From: Methanomicrobiales archaeon
GTDB lineage: Archaea > Halobacteriota > Methanomicrobia > Methanomicrobiales > Methanoculleaceae
Direction: 5' to 3'
Length of the DNA stretch: 6,576 bases
Assembly (NCBI GenBank): GCA_012521035.1
Contig: JAAYND010000051.1
Coordinates: 1 to 6,576 of the forward strand
Made by a program: the position numbers and the translations under genes. A model generated the notes under the pieces. It searched no databases. It saw nothing but the letters and a program-made list of their open reading frames with translations, and was not told where the DNA came from. Positions 1-6,046 of the stretch are shown in pieces. The stretch's first letter is position 1. Each line of letters starts with the position of its first letter.

Positions 1-806
1 AGGGCGGATATGCGCCGGACCTTTGATCGCGCATCACCTTCACCCCCCTCGATGATAGCGCCGGCGTGGCCCATCCTCTTCTCCGGCGGAGCACTCACGC
101 CGGCTATGTAGGCGACGACCGGGAGGTCGGTCGACCGGATACCCTCTTCCTCTAGGTTTCCTCCAACCTCACCGATGATGACTACGGCCTCTGTCTCTGG
201 ATCATCCTCAAACTCTGCGAGCGCGTCCACAAACGTCTGCCCGATCACCGGGTCGCCGCCGATCCCGACGATCGTGCTCTGGCCGATGCCGGCGCGGGTG
301 AGCTCATCGACCACCTCATAGGTGAGTGTGCCGCTCCGGGATATGACGCCGATCTCTCCCCGCATGGCGAGATGGGCCGGCATTATACCGAGCTTGCACT
401 CGCCCGGCGAGAGGAGTCCGGGGGAGTTTGGACCGATGACCACACAATCATGGAGTTTCGCGTAGGCGATCGCTTTCATGGTGTCATGAACCGGTATATG
501 CTCGGTTATGACGACCGCAAGGTCGATCCCCGCGTGCGCCGCCTCCATGATTGCATCAGCGGCGGCCATCGCCGGGACGAATATGACGCTCGCGGTCGCA
601 TCATGCTCCCGGAGGGCTTCCCGCACCGTGTTGTAGACCGGGACGCCGTGGACCTCCTGCCCGCCCTTCCCTGGCGCAGCACCGGCGATGACACCCCGGC
701 CGCCGACCTCGCGCGCGTAGTCGTTCATTAGCTCCGTGTGGAACCGGCCCTGCCTCCCGGTGATGTTCTGCACGATCACCCCGAGGTTCCTGTCGCCGTA
801 TATCAT
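1..806 (-). CDS. sucD: Succinyl-CoA synthetase (ADP-forming), alpha subunit, partial at the 3' end
   Basis: This subunit binds CoA and carries the phosphohistidine that relays phosphate between ATP and succinate in succinate + CoA + ATP = succinyl-CoA + ADP + Pi. I translated 268 codons from the ATG at 806-804; the frame is still open at the left edge. By comparison with the roughly 290-residue family, about 20 residues are missing. Visible landmarks are the N-terminal CoA-binding (Rossmann) region with NITGRQGRFH at 14-23 and APGKGG at 44-49, GPNSPG at 125-130, GEVGG at 212-216 and the active-site motif GHAGAI at 246-251. His247 corresponds to the phosphorylated His246 of the E. coli protein, and Glu213 to its partner glutamate. 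The start overlaps the sucC stop (ATGA) and follows a GGAGGG ribosome site with about 6-7 bases of spacing. It is the last cassette gene visible here; whether more follow is unknown. Confidence 0.96.
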   Translation of the reverse strand, partial: MIYGDRNLGVIVQNITGRQGRFHTELMNDYAREVGGRGVIAGAAPGKGGQEVHGVPVYNTVREALREHDATASVIFVPAMAAADAIMEAAHAGIDLAVVITEHIPVHDTMKAIAYAKLHDCVVIGPNSPGLLSPGECKLGIMPAHLAMRGEIGVISRSGTLTYEVVDELTRAGIGQSTIVGIGGDPVIGQTFVDALAEFEDDPETEAVVIIGEVGGNLEEEGIRSTDLPVVAYIAGVSAPPEKRMGHAGAIIEGGEGDARSKVRRISA

Positions 807-1888
807 GCTGATCCCTCCATCGCCGCCCTGATGGCCGCATCCATGCTCTCAAGCATCCGGTAGCCGTGCTCTGCGAGGAGCTCGCGCCCTTCCGCCTCAT
901 TCGTTCCGGCCATCCTGACGACGACCGTCGGCGCGACATCGGCGGCGATGATCCCCTTTGCGACCTCATCGCACCGGGTGATACCCCCGAGGAGGTTGAC
1001 CACGATCACGTTCACGCCGGGCATGCTCGCGACGAGCCGAACAGCGTGCATAACCCGTTCCTGGTCAGCGCCGCCCCCCACATCGAGGAAGTTTGCCGCC
1101 CGGCCCTGGTAGTACTCGATCAGGTCGAGTGTCGACATCGTAAGCCCGGCGCCGTTTCCTATGACCCCGATGCTCCCGTCCAGTTCCACGTAAGAGAACC
1201 CGTGTTTCTCGGCCTCACGCTCGCGCTCCGAGAGGTCGCGGTTGACCGCTATACCCTGCCGGGCGAGGGCGTTGTCGTCGACGATGAGCTTTGCATCAGC
1301 CGCGTAGACCCCACGCGGCGTCGTCACGAGCGGGTTTATCTCGGCGAGCATGGCATCTTTCTCCTGGAAGACATGGTAGAGGCGGTTGATCGTGGGCGCA
1401 AGTTCCTTCGGAGCGCCCCCGAGGAGCTCGCGCATGAGAAACGGCGGGATGTCCTGGAGGAGCGGTGATACGACGACTCTCCGGATGGCTGACTCGTCGG
1501 CGAGTGCGGCGCTCTCGATATCAACCCCGCCCGCATCCGCAAAGAGGATCACCGGCTGCCTGCTCGACCGGTCGATGGCGATGCTGACGTAGTACTCATG
1601 CTCGATCGGGAGTCTCTCCTCAGCAAGAACGCTCCCGACCGGAACGCCCCTGATATCGCGGGAGAAGAGTTCCCGGGCGGTCTCTACAGCCGTCGCGCCA
1701 TCGGCGAAGAGGACGCCGCCGGCCTTCCCCCGGCCACCGACATCAACCTGCGCCTTTAACACCAGAGCATCACCGATCTCCGGCAGGTGTGCCGCAATCT
1801 CTTCCGGTGCCCGTATCAAAACCCCCTTCGGGACCGGAATGCCGTACTTCGAAAAGATCTCTTTTGCCTCGTATTCCAGTAGTTTCAT
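803..1888 (-). CDS. sucC: Succinyl-CoA synthetase (ADP-forming), beta subunit
   Basis: This is the nucleotide- and succinate-binding subunit, with an N-terminal ATP-grasp fold (about 1-220) and a C-terminal CoA-ligase domain (about 235-355). It pairs with the downstream sucD product. Landmarks are KAQVDVGGRGKAGG at 45-58 (nucleotide-binding glycine-rich loop), EINPL at 183-187 (metal and nucleotide site), the ligase signature GSIGVIGNGAGL at 238-249, NFLDVGGGA at 266-274 and NLLGGITRCDEVA at 298-310. At 361 residues it is somewhat shorter than the 388 of E. coli but in the range of archaeal forms. The ATG (1888-1886) overlaps the korC stop as ATGA and follows a GGGGAG ribosome site at 5 bases. 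In this context it probably runs biosynthetically, making succinyl-CoA for the adjacent Kor enzyme; the direction is inferred. ADP versus GDP preference cannot be read from the sequence. Confidence 0.95.
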   Translation of the reverse strand: MKLLEYEAKEIFSKYGIPVPKGVLIRAPEEIAAHLPEIGDALVLKAQVDVGGRGKAGGVLFADGATAVETARELFSRDIRGVPVGSVLAEERLPIEHEYYVSIAIDRSSRQPVILFADAGGVDIESAALADESAIRRVVVSPLLQDIPPFLMRELLGGAPKELAPTINRLYHVFQEKDAMLAEINPLVTTPRGVYAADAKLIVDDNALARQGIAVNRDLSEREREAEKHGFSYVELDGSIGVIGNGAGLTMSTLDLIEYYQGRAANFLDVGGGADQERVMHAVRLVASMPGVNVIVVNLLGGITRCDEVAKGIIAADVAPTVVVRMAGTNEAEGRELLAEHGYRMLESMDAAIRAAMEGSA

Positions 1889-2415
1889 GCTCGCTCCCCG
1901 AGTTCAAATCCGCGTTTCAGTGCTCTTGTGTTCAGGCTCTCGGTACCCTTCGGGACGCTGTCGAGCACCGCGCGCTCGATAGCTTCCCGGCTCACGACCC
2001 CCGTTATGGCCACGAGGGCACCCATCATGACGATGTTTGCCACGATCTCACGACCGAGGTTCTCCTTTGCCTCTGCCGTCGCCGGTATCTCGTGGTAGCG
2101 GCAGACCGGCCGTGACCGGACGAGGTCAGTATCGAGGACCATGATCGCATCCTCCCGCGCCGCGACCCCGTACTTCTCAAACCCCTGCTGGGACATGATG
2201 ATGTAGATACCGGGGTCTGTCACTGCCGGATAGAGGATCGGCGCGTCATCGATCACCACCTGTCCCATCGATGCCCCGCCGCGGGCCTCTGGGCCGTAGA
2301 CCTGGGTCTGGACGGCGTACTTTCCGTCATAGAGCGCCGCCGCCCGCCCGAGGATGACCGCGGAGAGGATGATCCCCTGCCCGCCGTATCCGGAGAACCG
2401 AACCTCGTGTCTCAC
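1885..2415 (-). CDS. korC: 2-oxoglutarate:ferredoxin oxidoreductase, gamma subunit
   Basis: This 176-residue subunit is the stand-alone gamma domain of the 2-oxoacid:ferredoxin oxidoreductase family, which is involved in CoA binding in the multi-subunit enzymes. It shows the family's opening glycine motif GYGGQG at 9-14, followed by a Rossmann-like helix (IILSAVILGRAA), and the conserved YGPEARGG at 40-47. The start codon is GTG (2415-2413), forming a GTGA overlap with the korB stop. Starting here places the family motif at the normal distance from the N-terminus, and a GGGGGTGA ribosome site lies 4 bases upstream. No cluster-binding cysteines are present, as expected for gamma. Gamma subunits of pyruvate and 2-oxoisovalerate oxidoreductases look similar; assignment to the 2-oxoglutarate enzyme rests on neighbouring korDAB and sucCD. 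Confidence 0.93.
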   Translation of the reverse strand: MRHEVRFSGYGGQGIILSAVILGRAAALYDGKYAVQTQVYGPEARGGASMGQVVIDDAPILYPAVTDPGIYIIMSQQGFEKYGVAAREDAIMVLDTDLVRSRPVCRYHEIPATAEAKENLGREIVANIVMMGALVAITGVVSREAIERAVLDSVPKGTESLNTRALKRGFELGERA

Positions 2416-3200
2416 TGTTTCACCCCCATCGCCGGCCTCCGCCGCCTGACCAGCTCCCCGACAGTGAACGTGCCCTCCGGGATGTCTGCACCTTCCTCCA
2501 CCAGGCGGTCGTACTTCGCGCGGAGCATCGCGTTACCCCGGAGGTACTCGATCATATCCGGGATGCTCCGGAGTTTGTTGTGGCGACCGAAGTTCGTCGG
2601 GCACTGGGTCCGCACCTCGATGAAAGCGAGGCCGGGTGTCTGCATACCGGTGGTGATGGCTTTTGTGAGCTCCTTGACGTGGTAGGACGTCCAGCGGGCG
2701 ACGTAGTTTGCGCCCGCCGCCACGGCAAGCTCTGCAAGATCGAAGGCCGGCTCGCTCGCCCCGTAGGGGGTCGTCGTTGAGAACGCTCCTGTCGGGGTTG
2801 TCGGGCTCCCCTGCCCGCCGGTCATGCCGTAGATCTGGTTGTTCATGCAGATCACGGTCATATCCACGTTCCGGCGACAGGCGTGGATGAAGTGGTTCCC
2901 GCCGATGGCGGCGAGGTCTCCGTCGCCGGTGAAGACGACGACGTTTACGTCAGGTTTCGCCATCTTCACACCGGTGGCGAACGCGAGCGCTCTCCCGTGG
3001 GTGGTGTGGAGTGAGTCGGTGAGGATGTAGCCAGGGGCGCGGGAGGAGCAACCGATACCGGATATAAATGCTGTCTCATCACGCTTCCAGCCCATCTCCT
3101 CCACCGCCGCGAGGGTGCAGTTGATGACCGATCCGTTGCCGCATCCCGTGCAGTAGATGTGCGGGAGGCGATCTTCGCGGAGCCAGTCCGGCGCAATCAT
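2412..3200 (-). CDS. korB: 2-oxoglutarate:ferredoxin oxidoreductase, beta subunit (TPP and [4Fe-4S] binding)
   Basis: This 262-residue subunit binds thiamine pyrophosphate and the catalytic-core [4Fe-4S] cluster of the enzyme that interconverts 2-oxoglutarate + CoA + oxidised ferredoxin with succinyl-CoA + CO2 + reduced ferredoxin. The TPP/Mg motif runs from GDGD (92-95) to NN (120-121), followed by YGMTGGQGSPTT at 124-135. Cys17 and Cys20 (CTGC), Cys51 and Cys200 match in order and spacing the four cluster ligands known from the Sulfolobus two-subunit enzyme. CPTNFGR at 200-206 is typical of KorB rather than of the pyruvate enzyme. The ATG overlaps the korA stop (ATGA) and follows GGAGG with 7 bases of spacing. 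The biosynthetic (carboxylating) direction is inferred from methanogen physiology. Confidence 0.95.
   Translation of the reverse strand: MIAPDWLREDRLPHIYCTGCGNGSVINCTLAAVEEMGWKRDETAFISGIGCSSRAPGYILTDSLHTTHGRALAFATGVKMAKPDVNVVVFTGDGDLAAIGGNHFIHACRRNVDMTVICMNNQIYGMTGGQGSPTTPTGAFSTTTPYGASEPAFDLAELAVAAGANYVARWTSYHVKELTKAITTGMQTPGLAFIEVRTQCPTNFGRHNKLRSIPDMIEYLRGNAMLRAKYDRLVEEGADIPEGTFTVGELVRRRRPAMGVKQ
2420..2427 (-). promoter_or_regulatory. Shine-Dalgarno site for the korC GTG start
   Basis: GGGGGTGA on the minus strand ends 4 bases before the GTG start of korC and lies within the last codons of korB. Together with the GTGA overlap it supports GTG as the initiator. Confidence 0.65.
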
Positions 3201-4297
3201 CGGTGCGCCTCCAGGGCCTGCAGGAGTTCGGCGGGGGTGTGGAGTTCTCCCCCGATCTTTGAGATCGGCACAACCGGCTGGTCGACGTGGCGCTGGACCT
3301 CCCTCGCCATCTGGCCCATGTTCAGTTCCGGCATCAGGAAAACTTTCGCATCGGGGAATTCCTGGAGTGCGGACTCATCAAACGGCCAGACGACCCGGTA
3401 TCGGAGGTGGCCAACAGACTCATCGGGGTGATCGCGCATAACCTGTGCGACCGTCCGCGACGGCGGGCCGTAGGTGACAAAGACCCTCTCAGCGTCGGGG
3501 TTTATGACCTCATAGTCGGCGATATCGTGGCGCGCCGACTCGACCTTCGCGACAAGCCTGCGCACGAGCCGGTCATGCGCCTCCGGATCGGTCGTATCGG
3601 GATACCCCCGCTCGTCGTGGGTGAGCCCGGTCACGTGGACCGAACGCCCCGAGCCGAAAGGGGCGAAACCGGGAATGCCGTCCTCTCCGGCCTCATACGG
3701 CAGCGAATCTTCAAGAAGTGGTGCCGGGGGGACGATATCGACTGAGTCCGGTATGGTCACCCGCTCCCGCATGTGGCCCACGGCTTCATCGGACATCAAG
3801 AATGTTGGAACCCTGAACCGGTCGGCGAGATTGAACGCTTTCACCGTCAGGTCAAACATCTCCTGGACGGAGTTCGGGGTGAGAGCGATGGTGCTGTAGT
3901 CGCCGTGAGACCCGAACCGGCACTGGAGCATGTCACCCTGCGCCGCCCGGGTCGGCTGGCCGGTGCTCGGGCCGCCCCGCTGGATGTTGACGATGACGCA
4001 CGGCGTCTCGGTCATGGCCGCGTAGCCGATATTCTCCATCATAAGCGAGAACCCCGGACCGCTCGTCGCGGTCATGGCCCTCGTTCCCGTCCAGGCAGCC
4101 CCGATCACCGCTGCGATGCTTGCAAGCTCATCCTCCATGGATATGAAGACCCCACCAACCTTCGGGAGCCTCCGGGCCATGGTCTCGGCGATCTCGGTCG
4201 ACGGCGTGATGGGATACCCACCGAAGAACCGGCACCCGGCGGCGAGTGCGCCCTCAGCGCAGGCAGCATTCCCCTGCATGAACTCAAGCCTGCTCAA
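3197..4297 (-). CDS. korA: 2-oxoglutarate:ferredoxin oxidoreductase, alpha subunit (TTG start)
   Basis: This 366-residue subunit provides the pyrimidine-side domain that activates TPP and shapes the 2-oxoacid pocket. Landmarks are GGYPITPST at 26-34 (the YPITPST substrate-site motif of the family), MEDE at 54-57 (candidate TPP-activating glutamates), TSGPG at 78-82, GPSTGQPT at 109-116, GLTHDERGYP at 224-233 and PELNMGQ at 323-329. The last two are in the C-terminal part typical of KorA. The start is a TTG codon (4297-4295) sharing bases with the korD stop (TTGA). It is supported by a GGAGGTG ribosome site 5 bases upstream and by inclusion of the conserved N-terminal segment LEFMQGNAACAEGA, which a start at Met7 would cut. 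The paralogous 2-oxoisovalerate enzyme is the main alternative, but adjacent sucCD favours 2-oxoglutarate. Confidence 0.95.
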   Translation of the reverse strand: MSRLEFMQGNAACAEGALAAGCRFFGGYPITPSTEIAETMARRLPKVGGVFISMEDELASIAAVIGAAWTGTRAMTATSGPGFSLMMENIGYAAMTETPCVIVNIQRGGPSTGQPTRAAQGDMLQCRFGSHGDYSTIALTPNSVQEMFDLTVKAFNLADRFRVPTFLMSDEAVGHMRERVTIPDSVDIVPPAPLLEDSLPYEAGEDGIPGFAPFGSGRSVHVTGLTHDERGYPDTTDPEAHDRLVRRLVAKVESARHDIADYEVINPDAERVFVTYGPPSRTVAQVMRDHPDESVGHLRYRVVWPFDESALQEFPDAKVFLMPELNMGQMAREVQRHVDQPVVPISKIGGELHTPAELLQALEAHR

Positions 4298-4566
4298 AAC
4301 TCCACCTCCACCCTGTGCGGCTCAAAAGGCTTCTCCTCGACCCAGGAGATGGCCTGGTCGGGGCATATCATATGACAGAGACCGCAGAGCACCCGCCCGT
4401 AGAGGTGCTGCAGCCGGCAGTTTGTGCACCGCTCGGGGCGGTCGAGGACCGGGACGACGACTCCCCGGGTGTTGAGCTCAGTCCCTTCCTGAAATATCCC
4501 GTACGGGCAGACAAGCACGCAGAGGTTGCACCCCTTGCAGCGGCTTTCATCGATGACGAGTTTCAT
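4294..4566 (-). CDS. korD: 2-oxoglutarate:ferredoxin oxidoreductase, delta (ferredoxin-like) subunit with an altered second cluster motif
   Basis: This 90-residue protein is a small ferredoxin-type subunit that carries electrons between the KorB cluster and soluble ferredoxin. The first half holds a standard [4Fe-4S] motif with Cys10, Cys13, Cys16, Cys20 and Pro21. The second half is unusual. Cys47 and Cys50 are followed by a ten-residue stretch before Cys61, Cys64 and Cys68-Pro69. Removing residues 50-60 would restore a normal CxxCxxCxxxCP motif, so it looks like an in-frame insertion of 11 residues that brings a fifth cysteine. The insertion is 33 bases and no frameshift is needed. The ATG overlaps the fumB stop (ATGA); only a modest AGGA ribosome site is visible upstream. 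Position directly before korA supports the delta assignment over an unrelated ferredoxin. Confidence 0.87.
   Translation of the reverse strand: MKLVIDESRCKGCNLCVLVCPYGIFQEGTELNTRGVVVPVLDRPERCTNCRLQHLYGRVLCGLCHMICPDQAISWVEEKPFEPHRVEVEF
4303..4309 (-). promoter_or_regulatory. Shine-Dalgarno site supporting the korA TTG start
   Basis: GGAGGTG on the minus strand lies 5 bases before the TTG codon of korA, inside the last codons of korD. This strong site decides the TTG start over the in-frame Met7 codon, which is about 18 bases further in. Confidence 0.8.
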
Positions 4567-5123
4567 GAAACATTATCCTGGTGAATATTGAATCGCTGAT
4601 GAAATTGTGTTTTCGCTTTCTCGTGTACCGCACTGAAGAGATCGCCGCCGTGAGAATCGATCCCGACCGTCAGAGGGAGGTGATCAGTCTCGATTATCCA
4701 GACCGCCTCGGCCATACCGAGATCCTCAAAATAGACGCCGCGGAGCGTCATCCGCGCGGCGGCGAGAGCGGCGCATCCCCCCGTGAACGCGAGGTAGACC
4801 GCGCGCCCCCGGAGGTCTTCGACCACCTCCCGGCCCATACCGCCCTTGCCGATGAGGGCGCGGACTCCCGCGTCGATGAGGAACCCTGTGAGTGTGTTCA
4901 TCCGCGCGGATGTTGTGGGGCCGGCGACGACGATTCGGCCCTCCTGCACCACCGGGCCGCAGTGGTAGACCACGGCGCCTTCAGGATCAAAGGGGATCCC
5001 CTCCTCCATCATACGTATGTGCGCCTCATCCCGGGCGGTGTAGATCGTCCCTGTGAGGGTCACCCTGTCGCCTGCGCGAAGGTCGAGAACCTCATCGCCG
5101 AGGGGTGTCGTGAGATTGATCAT
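4563..5123 (-). CDS. fumB: Fumarate hydratase class I, beta (C-terminal) subunit
   Basis: This 186-residue protein is the C-terminal half of an iron-sulfur fumarase split over two genes; with the alpha subunit it interconverts malate and fumarate. Family landmarks are LTGTIYTARDEAH at 23-35, YHCGP at 53-57, GPTTSARM at 68-75, GKGGM at 92-96, GGCAAL at 115-120 and a terminal VGIDSHGG at 153-160. The frame is open to an ATG at 5162, which would add 13 residues. I chose the ATG at 5123-5121 because it forms the same ATGA overlap seen at the other cassette junctions, has GGAGGT with 6 bases of spacing, and begins directly with the conserved region. The L-tartrate dehydratase beta subunit is homologous and cannot be excluded by sequence alone; the Kor/Suc context favours fumarase. 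Confidence 0.93.
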   Translation of the reverse strand: MINLTTPLGDEVLDLRAGDRVTLTGTIYTARDEAHIRMMEEGIPFDPEGAVVYHCGPVVQEGRIVVAGPTTSARMNTLTGFLIDAGVRALIGKGGMGREVVEDLRGRAVYLAFTGGCAALAAARMTLRGVYFEDLGMAEAVWIIETDHLPLTVGIDSHGGDLFSAVHEKAKTQFHQRFNIHQDNVS

Positions 5124-5959
5124 CGGCGGACCTCCACGGTCGCCCGGCGACAGGCCCAGCACTGCACGTTCACCGCCACCGGGAGGGATGCGGTGTGGCA
5201 GTCTGCCCGCTTCACCTTCACGGCGAGAGCGGTCGTGTCGCCTCCAAGCCCCATCGGTCCGATGCCGAGGGCGTTGACCGCATCGCAGATCGCCTGCTCG
5301 TAGTCATCCATGGTATCCACCGGGAGGAGAAGGGCCTCTTTTGCCAGAGCAGCCACGGTATCAAACGTTCCGCCGATACCGACACCGAGGATAACCGGCG
5401 GGCAGGGCCTGCCCCCCGCGATGAGCATCGTCTCGGCGACGAACTCCGGGATATCACCCGCCTGTGAGGGGAGGAGCATACCGATCCTCGACGCGTTCTC
5501 AGATCCCGCGCCCTTCGGGAGCACGGTGACCGTGAGCCTCTCCCCGGGTGTCACGTGGACTGCGGGCATCCCGACACCGGTGTTGTCCCCGGTGTTCCTC
5601 CGGGTGATAGGATCGACGACGTTTGGGCGGAGCGGAACCGCGGCGGTCGCCCGGCGCACCCCCTCCCGCACACCATCGAATATCTCTGAGGTGAGCGGGA
5701 TATCGGGGGGGAGGGTGATGTAGACCACCGGAACGCCGGTATCCTGACAGATCGGCACCTGTCGCTCTTCTGCGAGCGCTATATTCTCAAGGATAGTAGC
5801 GAGTTCGGACCGTGCGATCTCGTCTCTCTCTGCCGTCGCCGCCCTCGTAAGTGCTGTGAGGACATCGGACGGAAGCCTGATCTCAGCCTCTGTGAGCGCC
5901 AATTCTGTGGCGTCTGCCACTGAGCCTGAAAGCGTCGAATCTGCCGGATTAGCCATCAT
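5120..5959 (-). CDS. fumA: Fumarate hydratase class I, alpha (N-terminal, iron-sulfur) subunit
   Basis: This 279-residue subunit carries the catalytic [4Fe-4S] cluster of the two-subunit class I fumarase. Landmarks are CQDTG at 71-75 (first cluster cysteine), a basic and polar substrate region around PNVVDPITRRNTGDNTG (112-128), KGAGSEN at 149-155, CPPVILGVGIGG at 186-197 (second cysteine), GIGPMGLGGDTTA at 232-244 and a C-terminal CWACRR at 267-272. The third ligand is probably Cys267, though Cys254 and Cys270 lie close by. The start is a tandem ATG-ATG (5959-5954). No Shine-Dalgarno site is visible upstream and a TATA-like element sits about 25 bases away, so the mRNA may be leaderless. The first 20 or so residues look weakly conserved, and a GTG start at codon 14 is a less likely alternative. 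It opens the eight-gene cassette. Confidence 0.92.
   Translation of the reverse strand: MMANPADSTLSGSVADATELALTEAEIRLPSDVLTALTRAATAERDEIARSELATILENIALAEERQVPICQDTGVPVVYITLPPDIPLTSEIFDGVREGVRRATAAVPLRPNVVDPITRRNTGDNTGVGMPAVHVTPGERLTVTVLPKGAGSENASRIGMLLPSQAGDIPEFVAETMLIAGGRPCPPVILGVGIGGTFDTVAALAKEALLLPVDTMDDYEQAICDAVNALGIGPMGLGGDTTALAVKVKRADCHTASLPVAVNVQCWACRRATVEVRR
5130..5135 (-). promoter_or_regulatory. Shine-Dalgarno site deciding the fumB start
   Basis: GGAGGT on the minus strand lies 6 bases before the ATG at 5123, within the fumA C-terminal codons. It favours this ATG over the in-frame ATG at 5162. Confidence 0.8.
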
Positions 5960-5979
5960 TTATACTGGTGAAAAGAGAC

Positions 5980-5993
5980 TATAAAAACTTATA
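5980..5993 (-). promoter_or_regulatory. Candidate archaeal promoter (TATA box) of the fum-kor-suc cassette
   Basis: The minus strand reads TATAAGTTTTTATA (5993-5980), an AT-rich island in GC-rich DNA and a perfect 5-base inverted repeat around a 4-base spacer. Using TTTTTATA as the TATA box and the usual archaeal distance of about 25 bases, transcription would begin at or within a few bases of the fumA ATG. Using the upstream half (ATATAAG) gives a leader of under ten bases. The call is by composition and position only. Confidence 0.5.
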
Positions 5994-6022
5994 TTCCAGC
6001 AGGTACCGGATCTGCCTCCTGC

Positions 6023-6046
6023 AAAAAAGAATAGGCCGGGGGCCGG
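6023..6046 (-). terminator. Possible terminator of rpl10e: short GC hairpin and T-run
   Basis: Immediately after the rpl10e stop, the minus strand reads CCGGCCCCCGGCC (6046-6034), which can fold as GGCC-CCC-GGCC. It is followed within a few bases by TTCTTTTTT (6031-6023). Archaeal RNA polymerase terminates at oligo-T tracts, so the T-run alone could suffice. The stem is only four base pairs. Confidence 0.5.

Noticed and set aside
372..731. 119-codon open frame on the plus strand at the left end
   Set aside because: The minus strand here is the partial sucD gene with an intact succinyl-CoA synthetase alpha sequence, so this frame is its shadow.
866..1468. 200-codon open frame on the plus strand opposite sucC
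   Set aside because: It is a shadow of sucC codon bias, with no ribosome site or recognisable protein.
3773..4375. 200-codon open frame on the plus strand opposite korA and korD
   Set aside because: It is antisense to strongly conserved genes and its composition is arginine- and proline-rich in the manner of shadow frames.
4573..4585. Thirteen-base near repeat (TTCACCAGGATAA, minus strand) before korD that matches 12 of 13 bases at 5960-5972 before fumA
   Set aside because: The korD copy is coding sequence for the fumB C-terminus, and one pair of this length in 6.5 kb is weak evidence. It is likely chance unless conserved in relatives.
5124..5162. Thirteen-residue N-terminal extension of fumB from the upstream ATG at 5162
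   Set aside because: It would overlap fumA by 43 bases. The internal ATG at 5123 has a strong ribosome site and the same ATGA overlap found at the other junctions.
4581..5303. 240-codon open frame on the plus strand opposite fumA and fumB
   Set aside because: It lies entirely antisense to two clear genes with conserved motifs. Its translation has no recognisable domain, and long antisense frames are expected in GC-rich coding DNA.
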